DNA from: a virus
Direction: 5' to 3' (one strand)
Length of the DNA: 21,752 bases
Virus record (IMG/VR): IMGVR_UViG_3300012920_000323
Coordinates: 1-21,752 of that record
The notes under the pieces were generated by a model. It was not told the DNA's origin and made no database searches. It saw only the letters and a program-made list of their open reading frames with translations. Each line of letters starts with the position of its first letter. Positions within the stretch are counted from its first letter, which is position 1. Positions 1 through 7,347 of this stretch are shown piece after piece. The position numbers and the translations under genes are program-made.

Positions 1-3000
1 AACTTTAATAAAATCATTACCATCATCATATACCCTTGCAGTTTGTACCATAGGGTCACGCAATGTAATTTGATCGATAACTTCGTTAGGATCTGAGCCT
101 GCCGCAACTAATCCAAAGTTACCATTTGAATTAGAACCGTTAAGTGATCTAATTTGTGAACCATTGTTTGCCATGTATGCCGCATGACAATAGTAAGTGA
201 ATGTTGAAACTTGTTCAGTCAATGCACCATTGTTAACTACAATACCATATCCTAAATCATTAACCTGTGTGTAGTCATTTGCTAACATTGAAGTATTACC
301 AGCGGACTGTAATACAATATCAGTGAAGTCAGCCAGTGTAAATCCATTTCCATCACCTGATGTTGGATTCAAGAATAGTGTTGCTGTACCTGCCGCTTGG
401 TCATAATTTGTTACAGCATCTACTTGGTAACGTATTCCTTGTATGTAGAACGGAGCAGGTGTTTCAGGACGTCTTTGTCTAAGTCCACTACCTACACCAC
501 TTGACACATTTAGTGTAAATGGATCATCTTTGCTTATAACTGTCATAGTTAAGTTAGAAGTAAAGTTATCAATATACATACCACCAGCAAATACTTGTTT
601 GTTTTGTGATCTACTAAATGATCCACAAACCTGTACGTATGGTGATTTAATTAAAATTTGTCCGTCTGGATCAAGTACCTGTGCAAACCCACCGTGTCCT
701 TGCATTGTTACGTTCATGATTCTGTTAGCATCATTCATCATGAATACATCTATTTGATCATTGTTCTTAGGTGGATTATAATTCGCATCAAAAGCAAATT
801 TAACACAATCTATTAATGCATTATGATTTGTTAAGGCATTCGCTTCTGCTACTGCATCAGTAGTAATATTTTGTGCTACTGTACTTTGTCTACTATCTGC
901 AAATGCTGTTTTTGCTAATACTGCCGCGCCAATTGTTTTAATGTAATTAATTGCATCTGCTGTTTCAGTTTCTTGACCTGTAACTGCACCAGCATAATAG
1001 GCTGTCTGATTAGCAAGTGAACTTACTCTACCGCCAACTTTAAGGTCTGACATAATACCGTCAATAATCAAACCTGTATCTCTACGGCATTTACTTTCGT
1101 TAAATGCTAATGAAGGATACGTTGCATTAATGTATGCAATAGTTTCTTCAACAATAAAATCTTTGTTATAACTTATAATTTCTGCGGCAAATGGAAAATT
1201 ACCTGGATTGTTTTGACCATCAGTACCAACGTTCATTGCTTTAGTTGGATCAACAGTATAATGATATCCATAACGTGGATCAACAAGGTCTGGTAAGTTT
1301 GCTAAACCATTTGTAACAACATCAACAATGCTATCCATTAAAGTTTCAACTCTTGTTATATTTGCTGAACTTGCCTGGTTTGCACTATCTGTTATTTGTG
1401 ATGTTACACTTTGTAATGGAGTGTATGCCACTTGAGGTAAAATATATTGTGTAACAATTTCTTTAGTTTTGTTTAGAGCCGCCGCTGTTTGTGCTTCTTG
1501 GCCGTTAATTAAACTTGTAGTACCACTGTAATACTTAGAAGCATTTTCGTAAGTTTTAGCATTACCATTATACTTTATATCGTGTGCAATACCATCAAGT
1601 ATGATTCCTGTGTCTCTTTCGCACTTGGCCGCATTGTAAGTAAAGCCTGCCCAAATGCCTTGTCCACCCGCAATCTGTGCTTCAATCCAAGCAATGGTTT
1701 CATCTTTAACAAATTCTTTGTTGTCATTGATAAGTGCTACTGCACCTGGATTGCCTGAAGGCAATAAATCTAAGCCATCAAAGTTTGCATCTCTGTAGAA
1801 ATAAGTGTTGATCCATTTTGATTGTGATCCTCTACGTGCTGGTCTAATTTGACAACGTCTAAAGTCTGTACCTTTGATTGAACAGTTTGCAGGAAGTTTA
1901 ATAGGAAAGTCTTCATAAAATATTCCTGATTCTACATGAATACAAATTTGTGCTGTTCTTGTAAAGTTACCGTATTCATATTTTTCATCTGTTCTAAATG
2001 TTGCTGGTTCAATAAGAGCAACACGAAGTTCATCTGTATTTGCCCCTCTTGCATATTTTACAATACGTCCTAACGCACCCGATGTTTTACCTCTAAGAAT
2101 TTTTCCTGGTAATATATCAACATTGTTTGGAGCACCTTGGTCAACATAACCTTGTCCACCATTGGTTACAGTAAGTGTGACTGTGCTACCTTCAACAAGT
2201 GCAGTTGTATCAAGAACTGAAAGACCATTTGTTATAATATTTGTTGTAATATCAATTTTTGCCAATACTGCATTTCTTACTGTAGAACTTACTGTTTGGT
2301 TTGTATCAATTGTTTGTGTTAATCCATCTGTATTTCTTACAGGTGCAACTGTTCCATTTTGTAAAATGATATTAATAATTGCTTTACCATAATTGATTCC
2401 TGCAAGTGTTTCTGTTAATTGAGTTGTTCTTGCTATTTGTCCACTTACAGAACTAAAGTATCTTTTACCTGCTTGGATTGCATGAAAGTTTGCATTCAAG
2501 CCATTTTCAATATCAATTGCTAATCCTTCAACAATGTAACCCATGTCTCTTGCACAGGTTGCTTCAGTATATTGAAAGTCAGGATAAGTTGCGTTTATGT
2601 ATTCAACAATTTCTTTTTTAATAAATTCTTTGTTTGCTCTAATTAGGTTTGCCGCTGGAACTCCGTCAGCATGAACAGATGTAATTTGTTGTCCTTGTAT
2701 GATTGAATCAACTGAGCCATTAGTATGTGTAACTGTTTGTACATAAGCACCTGGTTCTAACGGACTTGTTTCTATAATTTCTTCTGCTTTTTCACAGGCT
2801 TTTGCAACAGACTTGTATGCAAATTGTAAACTACGTCCTTCTTTACCTACAGGTGAAAAACGTTGTTCATCGTCTCCGTCTGTTCTTACATATAAATCAA
2901 CAATTGAAGTAAAACTTGAGTTGTCAACATAAAACTTAGATGCGGCTTGTAAATCATCAATATCATTTGGTGTGCCGCTTCCTGCAAGGTTGCCTGGATG

Positions 3001-3921
3001 ATCATGCAAGTATAATGCACCTGTCATATCGTCACCTTGACGTCTTACAGTTGCACTCCTTGGCATTGCTTCAGTTGTTAAGTATGTTCCGTATAAAGCA
3101 CTATCATATTCACTGTCTACTAATGTATGAGTACCACCCGGATTACCTGCCGCTCCTTGGTTAGCAGAAATTTTATTTGTTCCTGCAATAGCATCTGCTG
3201 ATGTAGGGTGTAAACTAATTTGGTTAGCATTTACAAATCTTGCATAATAAATTGTATTGTCTACAAGATTGGCCGCCGCAGATCCACCTGACACACTGTA
3301 CTTAAATCCAACACCATTAATATTGTGATCATAACCATGACTTGCAATAATTAAATTGTTGTTAATAAAACTACCAATGGCTTTTGTATATTCTGATCCA
3401 TCAGCAGGTTCTGATCTCATTCTGTTTGGCAAACCTTTTCTTTGATATGCCATATCATTGTATTTTTTATCTGCAACTAAATCGTGTACTTGAATTTGAG
3501 TGCTGTGAGTTGTGTTAAAATCTGTTGCCGCTTGATCTGATATAGGACCAATGTTACCAAGTGTAAAGTTACCTGAACCATTTAAATAACCACCAATTGT
3601 TGGCTGTAAATCTGAACTGATAGCACCACCACTGTTTGTAATAACAAGTTGGCTTGGATCTGTGTTATCAATTAAAATACCTGTTCCGCCAACTATGTTT
3701 TTCATTAATAGTTCTGCGCCAGTGTCACTGGATACAGGAATTTTATTAGATCCTAATTCGTCTGGTGTGTCTGAAAGTGCTGTAAATCTAATTGTGCCTC
3801 CTTGTCCAAACACAGCATACAGTTCGGAAAAGTTCTCATTAGTTTTGCTAAACGCATCTCTGATACTATCACCAGTTGCGTCATTACCTTCAACACCAAT
3901 GTTAATATTTTTTCTTGGCAT
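1..3921 (-). CDS. Very large virion structural protein (tail/baseplate fibre type), partial at C-terminus
   Basis: An uninterrupted minus-strand frame runs from the ATG at 3921 to the left edge, giving at least 1307 residues with the C-terminus missing. The N-terminus (MPRKNINIGVEGNDATGDS, then an IRDAFSKTNENFSELY-type stretch) is an opening I recognise from fibre and baseplate proteins of T4-like marine phages. Three copies of a roughly 65-75 residue module follow (about residues 428-490, 730-800 and 915-980), each starting N-K-E/D-F and carrying a C-x-R-D-x-G core. Between them lie stretches resembling right-handed beta-helix starts (for example VESGIFYEDFPIKLP). The gene starts 9 bases after the Fe-S carrier gene, and its AGGGG ribosome site overlaps that gene's stop, so the two are probably co-transcribed and translationally coupled. 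The exact virion position is unknown; host-contact fibre or baseplate periphery is an inference. Confidence 0.85.
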   Translation of the reverse strand, partial: MPRKNINIGVEGNDATGDSIRDAFSKTNENFSELYAVFGQGGTIRFTALSDTPDELGSNKIPVSSDTGAELLMKNIVGGTGILIDNTDPSQLVITNSGGAISSDLQPTIGGYLNGSGNFTLGNIGPISDQAATDFNTTHSTQIQVHDLVADKKYNDMAYQRKGLPNRMRSEPADGSEYTKAIGSFINNNLIIASHGYDHNINGVGFKYSVSGGSAAANLVDNTIYYARFVNANQISLHPTSADAIAGTNKISANQGAAGNPGGTHTLVDSEYDSALYGTYLTTEAMPRSATVRRQGDDMTGALYLHDHPGNLAGSGTPNDIDDLQAASKFYVDNSSFTSIVDLYVRTDGDDEQRFSPVGKEGRSLQFAYKSVAKACEKAEEIIETSPLEPGAYVQTVTHTNGSVDSIIQGQQITSVHADGVPAANLIRANKEFIKKEIVEYINATYPDFQYTEATCARDMGYIVEGLAIDIENGLNANFHAIQAGKRYFSSVSGQIARTTQLTETLAGINYGKAIINIILQNGTVAPVRNTDGLTQTIDTNQTVSSTVRNAVLAKIDITTNIITNGLSVLDTTALVEGSTVTLTVTNGGQGYVDQGAPNNVDILPGKILRGKTSGALGRIVKYARGANTDELRVALIEPATFRTDEKYEYGNFTRTAQICIHVESGIFYEDFPIKLPANCSIKGTDFRRCQIRPARRGSQSKWINTYFYRDANFDGLDLLPSGNPGAVALINDNKEFVKDETIAWIEAQIAGGQGIWAGFTYNAAKCERDTGIILDGIAHDIKYNGNAKTYENASKYYSGTTSLINGQEAQTAAALNKTKEIVTQYILPQVAYTPLQSVTSQITDSANQASSANITRVETLMDSIVDVVTNGLANLPDLVDPRYGYHYTVDPTKAMNVGTDGQNNPGNFPFAAEIISYNKDFIVEETIAYINATYPSLAFNESKCRRDTGLIIDGIMSDLKVGGRVSSLANQTAYYAGAVTGQETETADAINYIKTIGAAVLAKTAFADSRQSTVAQNITTDAVAEANALTNHNALIDCVKFAFDANYNPPKNNDQIDVFMMNDANRIMNVTMQGHGGFAQVLDPDGQILIKSPYVQVCGSFSRSQNKQVFAGGMYIDNFTSNLTMTVISKDDPFTLNVSSGVGSGLRQRRPETPAPFYIQGIRYQVDAVTNYDQAAGTATLFLNPTSGDGNGFTLADFTDIVLQSAGNTSMLANDYTQVNDLGYGIVVNNGALTEQVSTFTYYCHAAYMANNGSQIRSLNGSNSNGNFGLVAAGSDPNEVIDQITLRDPMVQTARVYDDGNDFIKV
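985..1175 (-). repeat. Protein-level repeat module C in the large virion protein
   Basis: Third copy: starts NKDFIVEETIAYINATYP, contains CRRDTGLIIDGIMSDLKVGG and ends at QTAYYAGA, then TGQETETADAINYIK. Modules B and C resemble each other more than A. Boundaries are approximate. Confidence 0.75.
1520..1730 (-). repeat. Protein-level repeat module B in the large virion protein
   Basis: Second copy: starts NKEFVKDETIAWIEAQ, contains CERDTGIILDGIAHDIKYNG and ends at ASKYYSG, followed by a GQE...A.N..K stretch also seen after module C. It carries a short insertion after the first helix relative to A and C. Boundaries are approximate. Confidence 0.75.
2450..2635 (-). repeat. Protein-level repeat module A in the large virion protein
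   Basis: First of three divergent copies: starts NKEFIKKEIVEYINATYP, contains CARDMGYIVEGLAIDI and ends near GKRYFSS. Similarity to the other copies is at protein level; the DNA has diverged. Boundaries are approximate. Confidence 0.75.
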
Positions 3922-3930
3922 ATTTTACCC

Positions 3931-4257
3931 CTAAAATCCTATTGATTCACCACAACCACAACTTGACGTTGAAGCAGGGTTTTCTATTGTGAAGTATGAT
4001 CCAAATACTTCCTTCTTATAATCTATTGTACTACCTAACAGGTACATAACACTTGTACCGTCTATAGCGAACTTTCCAGTCGGCAAATCAATAACTTCAT
4101 CATCATCTTTTGCAGACCCATCTAATGACCAATCATACTTGAATCCTGCACAGCCTCCGCCCTTCATTGCTAAACGTACCACTCCTTGCTTTTGTTCAGT
4201 AAGCATTTCGCACATACGTTCTTTGGCATTGTCTGTTAGTTCTACAACTGCTGTCAT
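3931..4257 (-). CDS. A-type iron-sulfur cluster carrier (HesB/IscA family)
   Basis: A 108-residue protein, the usual length for the IscA/ErpA/SufA family, which receives and delivers Fe-S clusters in the cytoplasm. The three family cysteines are present: C36 in GGGCAGFKY, and C100 and C102 in the C-terminal CGCGESI signature, preceded by the typical FTIENP stretch. The ATG at 4257 has an AAGGA ribosome site 7-8 bases upstream and a late-type AATAAATA box just before it. It lies directly upstream of the giant virion gene, a late-expression context. The phage could use it to sustain host Fe-S assembly or to mature a phage enzyme; this is inference. The family call is firm, the specific orthologue is not. 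Confidence 0.93.
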   Translation of the reverse strand: MTAVVELTDNAKERMCEMLTEQKQGVVRLAMKGGGCAGFKYDWSLDGSAKDDDEVIDLPTGKFAIDGTSVMYLLGSTIDYKKEVFGSYFTIENPASTSSCGCGESIGF

Positions 4258-4275
4258 TTTAAGTTCCTTCTATGT

Positions 4276-4283
4276 TATTTATT
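4276..4283 (-). promoter_or_regulatory. T4-type late promoter box (AATAAATA) for the Fe-S carrier
   Basis: AATAAATA on the minus strand matches the T4 late -10 consensus TATAAATA in 7 of 8 positions. By T4 spacing, transcription would start near 4270, leaving a 13-base leader that holds the AAGGA ribosome site. Confidence 0.6.
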
Positions 4284-4310
4284 AAATATTTTATAATCCG
4301 AATGTAATCA

Positions 4311-4318
4311 GGTAAATA
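4311..4318 (+). promoter_or_regulatory. T4-type late promoter box (GGTAAATA, then CT) at the start codon of the zinc-ribbon gene
   Basis: GGTAAATACT resembles the extended T4 late consensus TATAAATACT. T4 spacing puts +1 at 4324, the A of the ATG, which predicts a leaderless transcript. No ribosome site lies between box and ATG. Confidence 0.5.
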
Positions 4319-4323
4319 CTTAT

Positions 4324-4611
4324 ATGTTTTTAAGAACAGAACAAGAAGTTAAATGGTACGTTAGGAAGTCTAAAAAGGGAAAAACGCACCCTTATAAACG
4401 TGTAAAGACTGTGGTAATATTCGAGTGTGATGATTGCCACAATGAATTCAAACGTGATAAAGGAAAAGTTGATCCTAAAAGATTAGATAATGCATACAAT
4501 CATGTGTGTTCAGATTGCAATCCTAAGCGTTTCGCACAAAAGAAAGGCGTCGAGCAAAGACGCAAACTAAACACACCAATTGATTCGTTAGTTACTATTG
4601 ATCAGTTATAA
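4324..4611 (+). CDS. Small zinc-ribbon protein
   Basis: A 95-residue basic protein with two CxxC pairs (CDDC near residue 35 and CSDC near residue 62) about 24 residues apart, a classic one-zinc ribbon. The flanking lysine-rich segments (RKSKKGK near the start, KRFAQKKGVEQRRK after the second pair) suggest nucleic-acid contact. It is the only plus-strand gene in the left 9 kb, lying between the minus-strand Fe-S carrier and a minus-strand membrane protein whose stop codon begins at the next base. It has no Shine-Dalgarno sequence; a late-type promoter box sits just before the ATG. I do not recognise a named function. A homing-endonuclease-like or transcription-related zinc-binding role is possible but unsupported. 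Confidence 0.82.
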   Translation: MFLRTEQEVKWYVRKSKKGKTHPYKRVKTVVIFECDDCHNEFKRDKGKVDPKRLDNAYNHVCSDCNPKRFAQKKGVEQRRKLNTPIDSLVTIDQL

Positions 4612-4788
4612 TTATTTTTCTGATTTCCAAATAGTCCATGCGCCATAGGCTATGGCCGCATATGCTAATAAACCTGCAAGAGGTTTAGCAATTAGCACGA
4701 TAATACCAAATGCAATAAGAACTGCACCATCCCATGATGTTCTTTCTTTAAATGCTTCTGATACCCATCCTTTAAACTTATCTAACAT
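4612..4788 (-). CDS. Small membrane protein, 58 aa
   Basis: ATG at 4788 preceded by a strong AAGGAGAG ribosome site; TAA at 4612-4614. The product starts MLDKFKGWVSEAFKERTSWD (amphipathic) and continues with one long or two short hydrophobic helices (AVLIAFGIIVLIAKPLAGL, then LAYAAIAYGAWTIW), ending in WKSEK. Such tiny membrane proteins are common in marine T4-like phages and are often of unknown role. It follows the SAP-like gene by 10 bases in the uvdE-SOD transcription unit and is convergent with the zinc-ribbon gene with no gap. A holin-like or membrane-modulating role is only a guess. Confidence 0.78.
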   Translation of the reverse strand: MLDKFKGWVSEAFKERTSWDGAVLIAFGIIVLIAKPLAGLLAYAAIAYGAWTIWKSEK

Positions 4789-4798
4789 ATTACTCTCC

Positions 4799-5041
4799 TT
4801 ATCCGTTTAGTGATTTCAAATGTTTGTGAAGTTGATTAACTAACTTATCTTTGGTTAGTCTTTTATCAAGTTCAAGACCATTCTTTCTTCCGTTTGCTTC
4901 TAATTCAGCCTTAGTCAATTTTTTAAGATCTGCTTTAGAAGGAACAAGAAGTAATGGTTTCTTTTGTGCAACATGATCAGAAAGTTTTAAACCTTTCTTT
5001 TTTTCTGTTGCTCCAAAAATTTTCTTAATCCAATTTAACAC
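4799..5041 (-). CDS. SAP/HeH-like small basic protein
   Basis: An 80-residue lysine-rich protein. Its C-terminal half (LTKAELEANGRKNGLELD, then a RLTKDKLVNQL stretch) has the helix-extended turn-helix pattern of SAP, HeH or Rho-N-like DNA-binding motifs, which phages often carry. The start codon is GTG at 5041, since the overlapping ATG in another frame meets a stop at once. An AGGAG site lies 8 bases upstream, inside the last codons of the SOD gene; one base separates the SOD stop from this GTG, implying translational coupling. A DNA-associated role is inferred; the target is unknown. Confidence 0.8.
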   Translation of the reverse strand: MLNWIKKIFGATEKKKGLKLSDHVAQKKPLLLVPSKADLKKLTKAELEANGRKNGLELDKRLTKDKLVNQLHKHLKSLNG

Positions 5042-5042
5042 A

Positions 5043-5591
5043 TTATTCTCCTTTAGTAAGTGTAATTACACCGCAAGCCAATCTGTCACCAGCGTTTCCG
5101 GTTTTCAAAGACTCAGCGTCACCACCCTTGCCTAAATCATCTTCATTTTCGTGTATTACTATTGCTCTACCAACAATACTACGTTCGCCAATTAATTCAA
5201 TTCTTTCTGCTTTTATAGTAAACTCTGCAACCCCGTCTGAGTTTGCTTCAACGTTACCAAGATCACCGACATGGCCGTTTTCAAGGTCGCCATGCTCTAC
5301 ATTATCTGGATTGTAATGTGCGCCAGCACTTTCACAACCATTAGATAGATCGCCATATTCATGAACATGAAATCCATGAAGTCCTTCGGACAAACCAGTT
5401 ATCCTACCCTTTATAAGAGTAGCAGTGCCTGGCTTCTGCATGAAAAGTATAGTTCCTTTAACCTTATCAGAATGGACTAAATCACAAACTGCGGTTACTG
5501 CTTCTTCAGATTCAACTATTTTATTCAGGCTTTCGCACTGACAAGTTCTTGATTTTGTTCTTTCACAGGCTTTGAATTGTTTAAATCGCAT
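5043..5591 (-). CDS. sodC: Cu/Zn superoxide dismutase, cytosolic type
   Basis: Dismutates superoxide to oxygen and peroxide. All metal ligands align with the eukaryotic SOD1 pattern: copper ligands H75 and H77 in GFHVHEYGD, bridging H92 in GAHYNP, zinc ligands H100, H107 and D110, and copper ligand H147. The disulfide pair C86/C173 and active-site R170 in [10 protein letters not shown] are present. There is no signal peptide, unlike most bacterial SodC, so it should act in the cytoplasm. The domain proper starts near residue 31; the first 30 residues are an odd Cys/Lys-rich extension. The only in-frame ATG (5591) lies 67 bp inside uvdE, directly after a late-type box. A start at a non-ATG codon near the uvdE stop cannot be excluded. 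Confidence 0.92.
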   Translation of the reverse strand: MRFKQFKACERTKSRTCQCESLNKIVESEEAVTAVCDLVHSDKVKGTILFMQKPGTATLIKGRITGLSEGLHGFHVHEYGDLSNGCESAGAHYNPDNVEHGDLENGHVGDLGNVEANSDGVAEFTIKAERIELIGERSIVGRAIVIHENEDDLGKGGDAESLKTGNAGDRLACGVITLTKGE

Positions 5592-6610
5592 ACAGTATTT
5601 AGCGAATATTCACGTAGGTTTTCACTCGCAAGATTCTTGTGTTTAGACTCTACCATAATATCTGCATATTCATTAAACTGTAGAGCCCAATCATTAACTG
5701 CGTTATTCCACATCATATCGCTATGGGCTCGTAGTTTTGCTTTTTTAAAACCTTGTTCAAGTAGTTCATCCATGTTAGGCAAAACGTTAGAGTCATGTCC
5801 GATAAGCAAGTCTTCTCTTGATACAGAATAGTGTATGACCGGACGAACACCTCGCCACGAATCTATTATGCGAGAAAATCTATCGTCGGTGGGCTGAATA
5901 TATTCTCCACTGCGTACCCAGTGGTGGTGTATGTCAAGAACGAGTGCGAGTTCGTTGACAAGTTCAAGCGAGGCTTCAATGCCCCACGACATCTCGTCAT
6001 TCTCAATAGTAATGCAGTTTCGTGCCTCTTGAGATAATCTTGGGAGGACTGCTTTGATACCGGCTGGACCCTTACGGCCGGAGATATGGACGTTACATTT
6101 AAAGTCTTGGAAGGATTTGCCGTAGCCCATCCATCTGATGCAATCAACATGATATTCAAACTCCTCTATACTTCTATTTACTATATCTTCACTTTCAGAT
6201 GCCAACACAGTAAACTGACCAGGATGCATTGAAAGTCTTACATCTAACTTTCTTGCAAGGTCACCAACTGGTGCAAAATGCTTTTCGCAATATTCTCTAA
6301 CATCAGGCTTACGCCAGAAGTAACTCCAAGTAGGTTCTGTGTATACAGGAAGAACATCACTGCCAAGCCTAACCATTCGTAATTCATTAGGCAAACTTCC
6401 TACATATCTAATTAAGTTTTCATAAGACTTAATGTTGTGTACCATGATGTCCCATAACCTTTGTTCTGCGACTTCTTTTGTTTGTCTATTGAGCCATGCA
6501 ACTGTAGTGCTTCTTGTATTCAATGGACGTTGTATTTCCTCAAGAAGTTTTTTCTTCTGAGTCTGGTCAGGGTGCATATATTTGCAGGCAAAGCCTATAC
6601 GTTTTGTCAT
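5525..6610 (-). CDS. uvdE: UV damage endonuclease (UvdE/UvsE family)
   Basis: A 361-residue TIM-barrel endonuclease that nicks DNA 5' of UV photoproducts in an alternative excision pathway. Family motifs are in order: RLGSD near residue 82, RLSMHPGQF near 125, CNVHISG near 172, ITIENDE near 200, DIHHHW near 227, VIHYS near 259, AHSDMM near 296, and the C-terminal MVESKHKN near 319, supplying the metal-binding His/Glu/Asp set. The last 40 residues look like a dispensable tail and overlap the SOD start in another frame. A strong sigma70-like promoter ends 6 bases before the ATG, so the mRNA may be leaderless; there is no Shine-Dalgarno site. The central part (about 5820-6130) is visibly GC-richer than its surroundings (32 and 31 G+C in two 60-base lines), hinting at separate origin. 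Confidence 0.93.
   Translation of the reverse strand: MTKRIGFACKYMHPDQTQKKKLLEEIQRPLNTRSTTVAWLNRQTKEVAEQRLWDIMVHNIKSYENLIRYVGSLPNELRMVRLGSDVLPVYTEPTWSYFWRKPDVREYCEKHFAPVGDLARKLDVRLSMHPGQFTVLASESEDIVNRSIEEFEYHVDCIRWMGYGKSFQDFKCNVHISGRKGPAGIKAVLPRLSQEARNCITIENDEMSWGIEASLELVNELALVLDIHHHWVRSGEYIQPTDDRFSRIIDSWRGVRPVIHYSVSREDLLIGHDSNVLPNMDELLEQGFKKAKLRAHSDMMWNNAVNDWALQFNEYADIMVESKHKNLASENLREYSLNTVCDLNNSKPVKEQNQELVSAKA
5596..5603 (-). promoter_or_regulatory. T4-type late promoter box (GCTAAATA, then CT) inside uvdE, before SOD
   Basis: GCTAAATACT lies 4 bases before the SOD ATG, within the uvdE coding sequence. It has the same TAAATACT core found before the 4324 and 15202 genes. T4 spacing puts +1 within the ATG, predicting a leaderless or near-leaderless SOD mRNA. 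It could be a chance match, since it lies in coding DNA. Confidence 0.4.
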
Positions 6611-6616
6611 GCTATA

Positions 6617-6645
6617 ATTATACTATCTTTATTTGGGTAAGTCAA
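6617..6645 (-). promoter_or_regulatory. Sigma70-like promoter for uvdE (TTGACT-17-TATAAT)
   Basis: The -35 TTGACT (6640-6645) and -10 TATAAT (6617-6622) are separated by 17 bp, near-perfect consensus. Expected +1 is at 6610, the A of the uvdE ATG. It begins just after the stop codon of the upstream glycosyltransferase-like gene. Confidence 0.82.
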
Positions 6646-6647
6646 GT

Positions 6648-7346
6648 TTATTTCCAATTTTCTCTACACCATTCATCCACGCAATTATGAGGGTGTGGTT
6701 CACCGTGAAATACTGCAACACTTGTTTGTGGTAAAATTTTTGGTGCACCTGGAATAGCAAAGTTCCTTACACCGTTTATTCTCGTCATTTCAGGTTTGCC
6801 ACGCATTTCCCATTTATAACTTTGTATCCATTCATCTGGCCAAAATGCAAAGTCTTTTTGGACTTGAGAATATATCCAATCTTGATCTCCGTGCATTCTT
6901 TTTGTAGCGGCAAATTGTTGTTTTTCAAATTGATCCCATACCTGCTGTTGCATACCGCTTGTTAATCTAAAAACACTACTGTTCATTTTCTTCCAGTCTG
7001 GTCTTATGTGCCTATTGAAGTCTTTGCATATCGCAAATAAATCTGGTTGGTATGAAAACAACTTATCAATATTTTGAAATATAATAACATCAAGATCAAA
7101 ATACAAAATGTTACCTTGTATAGGAAGATCTCTGTTAAAAAAATAAGGCTTGTACCACCAACCTGAAACTGGAAATTTAGGCAGTGGTAAACACCTTACT
7201 CCTGCTTGTATGTTTGCACTATTGTCTGTGAAACACACAAACTCGTATGGAACTGTGGTATTTCGTTTGACCATGTTAGCCAAAACGTTTACATAATCCG
7301 CACTATACTTGTCGCCCCACTTAAGGCACACAACATAGTTTTTCAT
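6648..7346 (-). CDS. Glycosyltransferase-like protein with DxD motif
   Basis: A 232-residue protein from the ATG at 7346, which has an AGGG ribosome site and follows the queD stop by one base; longer starts inside queD lack a ribosome site. The segment ILYFDLDVIIF (D84, D86) matches the metal/nucleotide-sugar DxD motif of GT-A glycosyltransferases. GDQDW near 153-157 and FHGEPHPH near 213-220 match late motifs of GT8-like enzymes. WWYKPYFF near 63-70 resembles the acceptor-side segment before the DxD. The likely role is transfer of a sugar to phage DNA, a virion protein or host envelope; the acceptor is unknown. Its coupling to queD makes a modified-base substrate thinkable but unproven. Confidence 0.78.
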   Translation of the reverse strand: MKNYVVCLKWGDKYSADYVNVLANMVKRNTTVPYEFVCFTDNSANIQAGVRCLPLPKFPVSGWWYKPYFFNRDLPIQGNILYFDLDVIIFQNIDKLFSYQPDLFAICKDFNRHIRPDWKKMNSSVFRLTSGMQQQVWDQFEKQQFAATKRMHGDQDWIYSQVQKDFAFWPDEWIQSYKWEMRGKPEMTRINGVRNFAIPGAPKILPQTSVAVFHGEPHPHNCVDEWCRENWK

Positions 7347-7347
7347 A

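Noticed and set aside
5866-6159. Minus-strand 97-codon frame inside uvdE
   Set aside because: It lies wholly inside the conserved uvdE frame and exists because that segment is GC-richer and has few stops; no ribosome site.
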